Part shown: positions 21,322 through 33,000 of the stretch, piece by piece
Position numbering within the stretch: position 1 is the first letter of the stretch
Layout of the letters: the number at the start of each line of letters is the position of its first letter
Position numbers and translations under genes: made by a program
The notes under the pieces: model-generated
The model's input: only the letters and a program-made list of their open reading frames with translations
What the model was told of the DNA's origin: nothing
The model's database searches: none
Origin: Paraphysoderma sedebokerense
Lineage: Eukaryota > Blastocladiomycota > Physodermatomycetes > Physodermatales > Physodermataceae
Length of the DNA: 64,000 nt
NCBI GenBank assembly: GCA_025602915.1
Contig: JAHLJZ010000029.1
Coordinates: forward strand, 62,001 to 126,000
Reading direction: 5' to 3'

Positions 21322-23190
21322 TTACGACACTTTTGCCCCAATGACATCTGCCAAAACGTCATCCTCCAGCAACCCACCATTCCCGAAGAGTTCTTGCTCC
21401 AAACTTGCGTTATCGTCGCCGTTCTTCTCTGCTGTCGTCTGTGTCGGAGTACTGGATTCTGTCTGCAGCACATTTGATGTAGAAGGTTGTTCGACAACGG
21501 GTGGCTCTGTATCAAAAGAATAAGGAGGCGGTGGCTCTATCGATTCCGGTTCCACGGGTGGCTCACCCTCTGCAGGTCCATTCTTAGCTATCTTCACGTC
21601 AGTCCTGTTCTCTCTCTCGTTTTCTTCTTTCTCCTCTATATCATCCCTGTTGACTTCGTCCTTCGCAGTGAAACGTAACCCGACTTCACCGACCCATTTC
21701 TCCATGAATTCCCAAATCTCCTCAACCCACCCTATCCTTCCTCCGTCTTCATTGCCATCTCCATCGTCTTCATCGTCATCATTTAATCCGCATCGTCTCA
21801 TCAAACTTTCTCTATCAATCCACTCCCTGGTTAACAGCCAATGTACCATCTTACCCCACTTCTCGTCAAGGCCGCCATACAATTTTAAACAACCGGGAAA
21901 ACTGGCATGCCCTAAACCGGAATTTGAGATTGGCGGAAGCGAAGGTCCAAATTTTCCCTTTGCTTTGAATTTATCGCTCTCAGGATCCTGCGAGGTGATC
22001 CTTAGCCCCATATGGGATACTGAATCTCCGGTTAGTTTGGTCAAACAGCGCACGGAATGATCCACATTGAGAAGTGATTCGAGAATAGAGAGCTTTCTCG
22101 TGCCCGGATCCGAGAGGGTTATTACCTGAATATCAGATTCTGTATTCATACTGTAATCAGTGACTAATTTTTCTATACATTCTAAGAAAGGATGAATAAA
22201 TGGAAGGACGATGACTGATTGAGCAATTATTGGTACAGGAGGGGTGGGAAAAGGTGATTTGACCGGGAACATTGATTGTATTTGTTTCGGAGAGAATGGC
22301 GTTGAAGAAGAGAATATTGTTTGAAGGGTATGCAGAAATGTAAAATACCGAGGAAACCTGGTCGTTACTGTTTCGCTCGTGTCGCGGGCACTGTATGTCG
22401 ACGGAGAGGATGGAGAGGGACCAAATATCTGAGACAACTCCAACATCGCCGAGGTGAGTTTTGTGGGAACGGATTTCCAAATCCCGGCAATCGAAATTAA
22501 CGGAGACGAAAGTGCATTCGTCAATGCGGAAAGCGAAAGCAGCGGTATAATTTGGTAACTCTTTGTTGATGATGACAGCCCGCTGGAAAAAGAAGAATCG
22601 GGGATATTGAAATATGTTCGATGGAGAAGAGTAAAAGCGACCTGTAGAAGTTTTGTAACGGTTGAAATCATTTTTTTATCGTCCATAATGACATCGGGCC
22701 CAGGTAATAGTACCGACATAAATAAATGAACCAGATAACGATGGTAATCCGTTAACCTCTGTAGACATATCCTGATTGATACATCTCTACTGTTGTGGTC
22801 TATATGTCCTTGATCATTCATGGATGTTGCGACAAACTTCACTAAATCATCCATTTTCAAATCTGTGATGGCAGACATCAATTCGATTTCTATTACCGCC
22901 ATTCCTTCGGCTAATAATTGTACATCCCACTGTTCGAATTCACGACACTGTGAATTCTTGATATACTTTTCAAGCTTTTGTACCTTGGATTCATACATCT
23001 GGGTGGTTTCTATGAGTCTTCGGAGGGTGGTGAGAGAATTCGAGGTAGAAGTGGATGGCGAGGTGGAAGAAGTTGCATATTGGGCTTTAAACACTGACAA
23101 TTTCTGTTGGGATAAAGTAAACAGTTTCGCTGTTTGTATCTGGTTGTATGTGAGAGGGGAGAGCGGTATAAATGGATATCGATTGATCAT
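21322..23190 (-). CDS. Uncharacterised 622-aa protein, single exon
   Basis: An uninterrupted 622-codon frame from an ATG at 23190, unusually long and intron-free for this window. The N-terminal half is alpha-helical in character (LIETTQMYESKVQKLEKYI, then WDVQLLAEGMAVIEIELMSAI), followed by Ser-rich linkers. A later conserved-looking stretch reads PGCLKLYGGLDEKWGKMVHW. The C-terminal 130 residues are very acidic and Pro/Thr-rich. I do not recognise a family. A faint likeness of the 110-150 region to the opening helix of RasGEF domains did not hold up beyond that helix. Both neighbours (CFAP300, Snf4) lie on the same strand; nothing in the context assigns a function. Confidence 0.75.
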   Translation of the reverse strand: MINRYPFIPLSPLTYNQIQTAKLFTLSQQKLSVFKAQYATSSTSPSTSTSNSLTTLRRLIETTQMYESKVQKLEKYIKNSQCREFEQWDVQLLAEGMAVIEIELMSAITDLKMDDLVKFVATSMNDQGHIDHNSRDVSIRICLQRLTDYHRYLVHLFMSVLLPGPDVIMDDKKMISTVTKLLQVAFTLLHRTYFNIPDSSFSSGLSSSTKSYQIIPLLSLSALTNALSSPLISIAGIWKSVPTKLTSAMLELSQIFGPSPSSPSTYSARDTSETVTTRFPRYFTFLHTLQTIFSSSTPFSPKQIQSMFPVKSPFPTPPVPIIAQSVIVLPFIHPFLECIEKLVTDYSMNTESDIQVITLSDPGTRKLSILESLLNVDHSVRCLTKLTGDSVSHMGLRITSQDPESDKFKAKGKFGPSLPPISNSGLGHASFPGCLKLYGGLDEKWGKMVHWLLTREWIDRESLMRRCGLNDDDEDDGDGNEDGGRIGWVEEIWEFMEKWVGEVGLRFTAKDEVNRDDIEEKEENERENRTDVKIAKNGPAEGEPPVEPESIEPPPPYSFDTEPPVVEQPSTSNVLQTESSTPTQTTAEKNGDDNASLEQELFGNGGLLEDDVLADVIGAKVS

Positions 23191-23434
23191 AGTTTGAACT
23201 CATAAAATGTGGATGGTTATAAGGTTTATTTGTACATTCCGCGGCTATCGCTGTTACCACTGTTCGGCGTCTGTCAACGTGCGACCCAAACTCCGACAAA
23301 CTCCAGAGACTGCCCATTGCAAGTCCATGATTCGATACGATCCCACAAATTGAATACATTGATATGAATATTAGGCTCCATAAATTTGAGTCCTTGTTGA
23401 GGCCGCTCTGCAAAGATGGCTTTCTCGCTCCTGC

Positions 23435-25026
23435 TTACTCCTCCACAAATTCCTGTCTCTCTGCAGACTCTTGTTCAAATATTACGGACACGATATCCGA
23501 CATCGAGATCTGAGCAATAAAAAATGACAATTTCGCCCAAAAGTATTTTGATATATTTATCAAAATTCAGATAAGTGGAGAGAAAAGTCAGTACATCTGC
23601 TAATTCAATTGGAATGGTTGAGGGTAAATGGAAGAGATAAGCTAAATTTAGGTAACGTACAACACCAGTGGGTACATCGTCTGAATCAACCACCCATACA
23701 TGGTGAATACAACTTGCCATCATCTGATATTCCGGTTAGGCGTTATTATCAAGGGGGAAGAAGAAATCCGTCAGCAGACAAAGAAATGTTAATAGAACAA
23801 TGACTATTTCGATGCGAAAGTAATTAAAATGAAGAAAAGTGATAGAGGTACTGCACCTTTAGCAATGCATCCTCGACGATCGAATCATCCAGAACTCGCA
23901 CTGGTGGAATATTCATTCCCACTACTTTATCAAGGTAGTTCCTATTTATCCGTATATGTTCCATGTTTATTTAATATTGCAAAAGAAAGCAGCGCATTGT
24001 TTGAAATTGCTACCCTCACCTAACTGGCGACATCAACTCTCCGATCGTGTCTTTTGTTAAAACCCTGAAATCGCTGATACTTAGGTTTTCCAAAAGCATC
24101 CCTGTTTCTTTCTCCGTAATTGCAACAGTACTGACGTCTTGTTCAAACATTTTTCGAAATGCCTCGAAGGCTGTGACATCTTCAGAAACACTCACAACGT
24201 TTGGTAAATCTTCCAATGATGCCTCAGCGGTATCATCTCTAAGGTCCGCGATATCCGGTTTCTCAACATAATTCGGCAAAGATTTCAATGCCGCGAATTT
24301 AACATCTCTATGTAAAAGAGAGAGTAAAGGCGAGAAGACGGAGCGATGAGTAGAAACATAAGCCATCAAATCGGTTTGCGAAACTATCGTTAAATTGAAT
24401 TCCGAAGATATATCGTTCACGGCTCTTTCATGGGTGATACTAGCAAGAGTCCCTCCTTCTGTTTCGAGTTCATCACTGTCTGCCACCACGACATGGTGAA
24501 GATTAGAGAGGGTCTTGAACAAGACAGATAGAGGTTGGGTAGAAGTCAAGATTATAGGGGTATCGGAGTAAGCAGTCTGACCCAAAAGTTGGCCGATCGG
24601 GATACTTAACTCTTCGACTGTCGGAAGCAATGATCGCAGGAAAGCGGTGTCATTGTAAGAATTAGGATCCATAGATTTGTTTGAAGATTGTAATTTCCTA
24701 TCTGTAAGAGTGCCCCAGTAAGATAATATATCGTTGAGCGTGAGTAACCCTATGTGGACTCTTGATCCTGAACTCAGGGTTTCGCCCCCGCCAATACTTT
24801 CATGGAGAGGCAAAACGTGAAGGTTGTAGCGGGTCATGAAATCTAAAGCAGAGAGAAGAGGGACATTGCGATCCAGTGAGATCATTTTTTGCGGAGGACG
24901 GAGAGGGGCAGATGAGATGGTATCGCGATGACGAAGGAATGAGTGAATGGTGACTTTTGAGAGATGGTTCGAAATTTCCGAGAAGGAGGTGGGTGTTACA
25001 GAAGACGACGTCGATGGTTGGGCCAT
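23435..25026 (-). CDS. SNF4: AMPK/Snf1 complex gamma subunit (Snf4-like, CBS domains)
   Basis: Regulatory, nucleotide-sensing gamma subunit of the Snf1/AMPK energy-sensor kinase. Four exons (25026-24020, 23941-23857, 23723-23661, 23509-23435) give an intact 409-aa frame. Four CBS-type motifs are readable: around VPLLSALDFMTRYNLHVLPL, around TPIILTSTQPLSVLFKTLSN, around VVSVSEDVTAFEAFRKMF, and NIPPVRVLDDSIVEDALLK with MMASCIHHVWVVDSDDVPTG. The linker NYLDKVVG fits the TYLE segment of AMPK gamma. The N terminus is short and Ser/Thr-rich. A palindromic CRE (TGACGTCA, 25164-25171) lies 138 bp upstream of the ATG. Confidence 0.85.
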
Positions 25027-25163
25027 TTTTTTTTCAAATACTTTTTACTAAAGAGAATATAGAGTGCAAAAGGAAAAAAAAAATAGTGGAGAGAGGAACG
25101 GACCGAGTCTTCAATTTAAACTTCTGATGCGCCAAGAGTACGCGAAACACGGCCCAAGGTCAA

Positions 25164-25171
25164 TGACGTCA
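25164..25171. promoter_or_regulatory. CRE-type palindrome (ATF/CREB/bZIP site)
   Basis: Perfect TGACGTCA in the 290-bp gap between the Sen2 stop and the Snf4 ATG, about 138 bp upstream of the latter. This is the classical binding site of ATF/CREB-type bZIP factors. Use as a promoter element of the Snf4-like gene is inference from position. Confidence 0.45.
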
Positions 25172-25315
25172 CAGCCTTGCTGGACGAGGGAGCATGGATC
25201 TGACTCGAGTTGACTGCATTACTTAGATTGCGATGTGGTCCATCAAGTTTTTTTAAAGTCATCTTTTACATTTGACATTACACTCGTCTGTCCCCAAGTA
25301 GCAGACAAGTTGAAA

Positions 25316-26933
25316 CTAATCTCTATTACGCCCAGCGACCCATCGCCTAATGACAACTTCCTTAATTCTATACTTTCTGATTACTTCAGGTGACATTAGC
25401 TCTACCGTAGTTAAATTAGGTGGTACAATTACATAACACAACAAAATTTTCTATTCGTTGGATCGATAAATGTAAGACGTCTGTTAGGAGGAACAACGTG
25501 CGGACAATGTTTGAATTGAAGAAATCGGAAACTATAGCTATTAAGCTTACCTTCTTAACCTGACTACAAACTCGATTCAACCCTAATAGCCATTGAAATG
25601 AATGTTGGTTCTCTCCATGTTCTTCTTGGCCTTCAAAAGTCGGAATCAGCAGGACTGCATACTCCGAGTGGGAATAGACGGGACCTTTATGATATAATAC
25701 TGTACAAAAGCGTCGTAAATAAAGCTGTTTGTATAGCGGAGCAAAGGGAAGACCATGGTTGAGAAAAAATAGAAGTGTGTATTACCGTAGTCGACTCCAT
25801 ATTTAAGTCCACTTTTGACTACCCATTTCTTGGATCGAAAGTAATGATACGCGACGTAGTCAATAATGAAAGGATTGAATCCTGTTATTTCTGGTTGAGA
25901 TGACGATTCAGGTGATGGACTTAGAGATAAATGAGACGGAGACGAAGACTGTTGCACAAAACGTTTCCACAACGTAAGAGGAAGAATCTTTTGCTAAATT
26001 CATGAGGCCGATGGAGTTATTTAAGGTAAGCTTCAGTGAGAAGGCATTTGTGTAACAGTACTTACTTTAGTCAAGGGATCAGACACGGTTAAACTTTTGA
26101 TAAAGTACACTAGGAAGAAGGCTTCGGAGGGAGTAAGCTGCAAATGTTCCAGGTTTTGTAGCGGTTCAGATTCGATTGGGTCGTCGTCATCCTTTGCTTC
26201 GGCATTATTCGCTTCCCCGGGGTTAGATTCTGGGTTAAATATGGATGAGTCTAATATTCCTTTCTTTTCGAGTTTCTTTTTGGCCCTTTGGCGGCGCCGT
26301 TGAATCAGGATTTCTTCCGAAAAGACTGGATGAAATTCAATTAAAACGAAGGAGTAAAAAAGTTAAAGATGAGATTAGACATTCAACTCTGGCTTGATTA
26401 TATAGATTTGCATTGTATCTGCTTCAAATGCCTATAAAATGGACCTCCTTTGAAAACGGCAAAAGAATACCTTCTCCACTTTCTCGGTGATTCGTTAGTC
26501 GTTTAAACCAAGTCGGCTCACTTCTACTCAGAACACCTTTGCCAAAGAAGCCATAATTCCACAGAGTATCGATGTCCTGCTGCTCGGTGACCCAAACAAC
26601 GCTCCCAACCAAATGGCCCTGGCAATGGCGAACGTGCAAAAGCTGCTGAAAGGTGGGTAAATTATCTTCGAGGAAATTCGACACTAAGGGAATGTTCGCG
26701 ATGACTCTGAACGGTTTTGAAATGAAGGATATGAATTGCTGAGGGATAAAAGGTAATAGATGACGGACAATATCTAAGGAAATCTGGATTTGCTTTGGGA
26801 CTATTGGGAGTAGATAGACTGGTGGATACGTTTTCCGTTTGCGACGAGGTTTCTTTGAAGGATCGTTATCCACATTGGATACCGCTGGCGATGCTGTTGC
26901 AGAGGGTGCGTTCGGGGGATGCTCTGCACTCAT
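25316..26933 (-). CDS. SEN2: tRNA-splicing endonuclease catalytic subunit Sen2
   Basis: Catalytic subunit cutting the 5' splice site of pre-tRNA introns within the Sen2-Sen34-Sen54-Sen15 complex. Five exons (26933-26471, 26325-26066, 25993-25786, 25699-25551, 25450-25316) give an intact 404-aa frame. The N-terminal part matches Sen2 (VWVTEQQDIDTLWNYGFFGKG, LSRSEPTWFKR). The nuclease fold is clear: YHYFRSKKWVVKSGLKYGVD, then VLYHKGPVYSHSEYAVLLIP, where the YGVD tyrosine and the SHSEY histidine are the expected catalytic residues. The C-terminal strand reads KILLCYVIVPP. Length is typical of fungal Sen2. Its start is 349 bp from the divergent Hfi1 start. Confidence 0.92.
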
Positions 26934-27282
26934 TCTTCCAAGATAGATGTATTTTTTGTGTATAATTATTTGTATTTAATGCGACCCGATAATAATACAA
27001 CGGCGAGGTGTTTTTGTTTTTTCGGCTTCCCTTGAACTCGGCCTCTCTTAAACCAATTCTTAAGTTTCGACATCCATCGCTACTTCATCGCATTTCAGTC
27101 GTACATCCACTTTCAATTCAACCATGGAACCATCGTATCTGTAATTCACTCGTCCTGAACTACAAATCTGTCTTTTTCCGCCAATTTTTTGATGCAGCAT
27201 CGCCGACAGTCTCTTTCACCAAAAATCGTTCCGTTCATCCCCACCTGGCTTCACACTTCCATCCGTTATCTCGTTTTATACC
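26934..27282. promoter_or_regulatory. Divergent promoter region between SEN2 and HFI1/ADA1
   Basis: 349 bp between the start codons of SEN2 (-) and HFI1 (+), with no intervening open gene. Both promoters must lie within it. I see no clear TATA box or repeated motif. Confidence 0.5.
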
Positions 27283-29558
27283 ATGTCAACTAAAGTAAAA
27301 TACCAATACAGTCATCCATCCACTAGCCCAACAACGAAATATCAATCAATTTCACTCACAGAACCTGTTGAAGAGAATATACCTCGGATCGACACCTTCG
27401 AGATAAAAAGTCAGTTGCGGCATGTGTTGGGTGATAATGGTGAATTTTACTGGACTGCCTTGTCAGATTTCTTGAAGGGAAAGATTGTGAGGCAGGAATT
27501 TGACACAATGGCTAAATTATATTTAAATGGTGACAGTGGTGTGTATTCATCCTTCCCTCTACATTAATGAATTTCACTCGGTATTCCTGCCACCAGTTCG
27601 TTCGTGTTGTCGAATCTTTACCAGATCAGTTCCCATTTTCGTCATTGCCAGACTTGTATTCAATTTCTTCTTTCGAAATATGCGGCAAATGCATATGGTT
27701 TATTGAATCTTTTCTCGCTACTTGCCATATGTTACGCTGTAACGGCAACGACTCATTGTGATCGTGTCGAGTCTTTTCTTTGTTAAGTGTTATGATCGAC
27801 GATTCTCTTCTTGGCATCCGGCTCTTTCATTCTATTATGAAGCTGCTTCACTGGTTTATTTAGTACCTTTGCACCTGATATGTTGAGATTGTTGCAATTG
27901 GCTCACTCCTATTGGTATCATTTTTATTTCGCCTCGTTTCAAGCGGTAGCGCTCCACAATCATCTCATATTCACAATACTGCGGAACACTCACTCAACCT
28001 CACCGAATCAACCTAATCATAACGGATGGAGTAACAACCCGACTGATTGTGTAATTCCGTTGAAGCGAAGGCCAAGAAGTACGGAAGACAAGAAGGTCAA
28101 AGTGCGGAAAATTGCGGATGGACTCCATAAAGACATCAAAGACCGTGTTAGAGTAGCAGTATTGAAGGTTGGTTATATTCTTATACACTCGGCATCATCA
28201 ATCCTCTTCTCATGACTGTACATTCCTCCCCGTCCTTTTTTGTGACATATGCTCAAACATTAACAGCAGGATGTCCCTAAAAAACCATCATCCATTATCC
28301 TTGATCCTCCGCTAGCAATGAAGTACCCGGCTCCAATTGTGCCGTCTCAGCGTAAGTATCTAATTTTGGTTAACTTGCGACCTCTCTCGTGGTCTCTTGA
28401 TTCACATGATTCATATCTCAACTCAGATGCCCAAGATTATAATCGTATATCACAAACCGCAACCTGTCTAACCCTTCGTGAACTGCCTGACAAACCGACG
28501 TTACGAGATCGAATGTTGACCATTGCTTATGAAAACGATATAACGACTGTGCATGAAGATGCTGTAGAGTACATGTCTGTCGCAGTGGAGGTACTTCTAC
28601 TTCTTTCTGATATAAGAATTCTGGAGTTCACGACTAACTTTGCTTTTGCCACATTATGGAATAGAATTACCTAAAATCACTGCTACACAGCTCCATTCAC
28701 AAACGCTTGCCTAAATATCCGACTTCACTCTTCAACATTACCGCACCATTCTTAAACCAGAGTCAGCCAAACGAAAATCTGTCATCATCAAACAACCACG
28801 TATCCAACGACTTAAACCCGTTTTCATTTGATGCCGCGTCAGTTAACTCCGATGAGTTGGACAAAGGAATTGATAGAAATGGTTACGAGAATGATTTTGA
28901 CGACGATGAGGTCATGATTAATGGATTGACTAACGGCAATGGCGTAGATCATAGTTCGGTAAGCTCAATGTCACCTGTTTTAGAACCCGCTGGACTCGGA
29001 CGATTGAAAACAAAGAGAGGATCAAACGGATATCCGAATAGTCAACCAATTTCAAATCCGACATCACGACCAACGCGAAATCCATCAAACCATTCACATT
29101 CCGCAAATACTAGCCCACATATATTTTCAACACCAGCTTCGAATTCTTTGTCAGCTTCAAATCAGCCGCAGCCGAACGGTCACTCCCATCCGTCTCATCA
29201 TACATTCAACCCACACTCCCAGTCTCCATTTTCTCCTGCTCCACCTCCTGACGCTTTCAACTCGCCATCAAATCATTCAAATGCGCAGAATCCAGATATC
29301 CCTGCAATTTTAACAGCTCGGGGTCCGATGACATTGTCTGATCTGGACTTTGCTATTGACATGGATCCTAGTATACTCGTGACATGGCCGGAATGTGTAA
29401 TAGAAGAGCTGAAAGGGAATTTGTGGCATGAGCTTTGTGAGGATTTGGAATCTGATGAAGAGGAAGCAGATGATGAAATGAGGAGGAGCAGTGGTAGTGG
29501 GAGTCGAATTGGAGATGACGGAGACAGGGCGATCGAAATAGATCAAGATGTGGTTTGA
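27283..29558 (+). CDS. HFI1: SAGA coactivator subunit Hfi1/Ada1 (TADA1)
   Basis: Core architectural subunit of the SAGA histone acetyltransferase coactivator; nuclear. Exons 27283-27538, 27944-28167, 28270-28351, 28427-28590 and 28665-29558 sum to an intact 539-aa frame. The N-terminal block fits SAGA-Tad1/Ada1: FEIKSQLRHVLGDNGEFYW, LSDFLKGKIVRQEFD, ALHNHLIFTILRNTH. A histone-fold-like segment follows: LPDKPTLRDRMLTIAYENDI, AVEYMSVAVENYLKSLL. The C-terminal half is Asn/Ser/Pro-rich and disordered, then SDLDFAIDMDPSIL and an acidic tail. The first intron (about 405 nt) is far longer than others here; a small additional exon inside it cannot be excluded, although the frame closes without one. 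Confidence 0.85.
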
Positions 29559-30060
29559 TGTCGTGTAGATAAACACAAGAAATATGAGAGTTAAATTCGT
29601 GGTGTCGACTGATGGGAAGCAAGAAAAATCATGTAGACATGTCAGGTTTATATGTGGGTTCATTTTTGGGGAGTTTCACATTCTTTTTATTTACCCCAAA
29701 TATATAGTTTCGATTTTACTGTTGTACTGTAGATTTCACCTGCTCAATTTCCGGTTGGTTTGTAATTTTGTTGTATATTATATATACAGTTCCAGTTGAT
29801 TTTATTTTTTGTAATTTCTTTGTATTGAGGGATAGATCAATAAGAATTTTGGAGTTGGGTTAATCCTGATGCTTTCTCTGAACACCATGCATGAAGTGGG
29901 TTACGGCCATCTGAAATCTGATTTTAAGTCATTACATCGAGATACACGGTTGAAGGTTGATTATACGAAACGACGAGTAAAAACGGCTGTAATCATTGAT
30001 AATTTATAATTCATTGAGTACAGCGATGTGAACATACGCCATAATCACTATTTCTTTTAA
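29559..30060. other. Convergent 3' intergenic region
   Basis: About 500 bp between the stop codons of HFI1 (+) and SEC8 (-). AT-rich, with several short open frames that lack support. No gene, repeat or RNA structure recognised. Confidence 0.5.
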
Positions 30061-33000
30061 TTAGGCGTCTCTACGACCTAGCAATTCTTTCAGTCTTCTA
30101 CAACAATTCAAATACTGTTTCTCCGTCCTCATTGCCGCACCACTAATACTAGGATCATCATGATGTTTATCCCCTTCCAATGCATTCACGTTAAAGACAA
30201 ATTCGAACATAGCAATGTACTCTTCATATGTGTAACTAGGACCATGATCCAAGATAGATCGGATAATACCGTCACCTTCCAGATAGTATAACTCATAATA
30301 ACGTTGTGCATGATCTAGCCTTGTTTCTTCTGATAATCCGATATTCGTCAAGTTTTGCTGCAGAGCACTTATGTTTCGGACCATTTTCGTAATACCATTT
30401 CGATTTAGTGCTTTAATGTATCTGACGTTGGCGACCAGAGAGTGTGTCATTAAAAGCGGAAGACCGTAGAAAACGAAACTGCAGAAGAGAGTGGGTTAAA
30501 TATGTCAGATATACGGGATAAACGGAGATTACAGCATGTGACTACGAACCGAGCTTCGTTTGCAGGGGCAGAGTTGACTACACTCTCCTCAAATGCGATC
30601 AAATCGTCGTTGAGCATCACCACATATGGATCTGGTTCAAATGCTTCGTCATCTAAAAAGTAACTTCCCTATTGAAGAGCAGGTGTGATGGAACATCAGA
30701 AAAGATCCAGGCTAAGTGAGCAGTAAACCAAGAAATCCAATTTACCTCTCGCATGGCTAAATCCAAATAATACATGCAATGAATTCTTAATTCGAGTCGT
30801 AACGTGAACAAACATATTTCGGATAACTTGTTGAACTGATCTATCAATCGATCAAATCGACTTGAAGGAAGGTAGAGTCAACAAAATGTTCCTTCTTGTC
30901 GACAATCAGGGGGAATGAGAAAAAGATTACATACATAACCATCTCACCACTCAGTGGGAGGACATCACTATCATTCTCTAGTAATACGACTGCATTCAAT
31001 TCAGCCTCGTCTCCAGCACGAGGTTCGTCGCCTCCAGTCGCACCTTGTTGTGTACTAACTATACTGCTCAATGATCCTCCACGATCCATGATTTTGCCGT
31101 TATTGCTTTTAGTTGGGTTACCATCGTCATCTATAGTGTTCAATCGAAGCTTCTGAATCTCTGCAATAAACCATTGCTGGATATAGATTTGGAGGAGGTT
31201 GGGAGGTAGCAATTGAGTATCAGTTAAATCTATCAATGTGAAAAGAAATAGGCAATCGAACAGTCTTACAATACTGAAGCGCAAATGACCCAGAAGTTGT
31301 AATTTTTTTCTATCAAAAATCATTTCACTTCTATGAATTGACCTATCCTTGGACAACTTGGACTCAAAAATGATTTCCCGAACGGATAACTTATCATTCA
31401 ATTCCACGTCTGGCGGCTGTGTGAGAAAAGAAAATAAGCAAATATAAAGAGACACATCGGACGCAATTCAAAAAAACCGTTTTCTGTACGTTACCTTATT
31501 CGTGAAAAACGTGTTGTCCCGTAGAAGGCGAGTTAGATCCTCATTTTGCGCCCACTGCCCACTAAGTGTTTCATAGAGAGAATTATCGGAGTTAAATACA
31601 TTCACATCGGCCGTTATAATTCCTATATTGATGTAAGAAGCACAAGGCGGATTAGTTCCAAATCACTTCAGTAATACAAGATGGTGAAACTGAAATTCAA
31701 TCAAGTAATCCTACCCTTGTATTTTGAATAACATTTCTCCAGATATTTCATCATTGTGTTTTCTATCATTCGAATATACTCATCTCGGTGGAATGGAACT
31801 TTACGAAGAGTAGCGCATAAAGATTGAATAAGTGAAATAAGTGATGGTGCACTCTGTAGGGCAGCGCCGTATAACAAGATTAGAATATGGTTATCGGAGA
31901 TAACACAGAAAAAATATATGTTACCTTGAGTAATGGACGTGCGGTCATCATAGAATTTTCGGTATCAACGACGAACGCCTCAGGTCCGGCGATATATCTA
32001 TGGACATACGATAGTACCTTCTCTTCAATTTGCGGAACGAAAACGTTTAAAACAAAGTCATCTAAGAAAGCGTGGAATTCATTTTCTTTGTCTTGAAATG
32101 CATCATACGTCGGTGATGTCGTACTGAATGTGCAAATATTAGTTAGCGTAAACGTGAAGATCACAATGTAAATGCTTGTGATTACTATTTACCTAAAGTC
32201 AATAAGAGACTGTTCAATTTTGTCTACTAACTTCAAAGTCGGAATAAACATAACATTCACATTCGCCGGTCCTGGAGGAACAATGGTTTTATGGCCTTGA
32301 AAGCTGCCGACATCAGCGAACTGATCGATTACAGCCGATTTAGTCAGAATGTCTGCAGTGACGTTGTTGTTCAACTGATTCGAAGACTGAGTGGAGCTAG
32401 CGATACCGGACTGAATGTTGAGATTATTGTAAAACTTCGTAATGTTTGGGGTGCAATCGGAATCGACAAATCTGAAGTAGGATTGGCGGGGTGTTGTTGT
32501 CTGTGAAACAATGTGAGCAGGCTACATGCGAATCGATGTAGAAACCCACTAATTGCGGATAATTACCTTATTTCGTTCTTTCATTTGCTGTTGACTCTTA
32601 AGAATCTCGTTCACTGATATTGAAGGACGATTGGAACGTTCTGTTTCACGTAAGTAATCCAAGAGTAACGACTTCATCTAAAGTCGCATCGTACATTAGA
32701 GATCAGGAAGTATTGTTCAATCAAACACAAAATCCGCACCTCTTGCTGTATCGACATCCAAACATCAGCGACGGTATAAACAGGAAGTAGGGCCGGATCT
32801 AGTTGGTATTCGTGAGCATGGTGGAAAAGTGAAGAATGAATTGTTTTAAGTGCCCATTTACCATTTCCGGATTGGACAAACAATCCTCTCTAATATCGGG
32901 AAACCAAATCAGTCAGTACCACCAACCACATAACATTGTGAGATAAGAAGTTTACTTACCTTTCCAAGGCCTCTAACTGCATTTTCAACAAATCGGTGTC

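Noticed and set aside
22840-23190. RasGEF-like opening helix in the 622-aa orphan
   Set aside because: Only one helix resembles the start of a RasGEF domain; the following conserved RasGEF blocks are not present.
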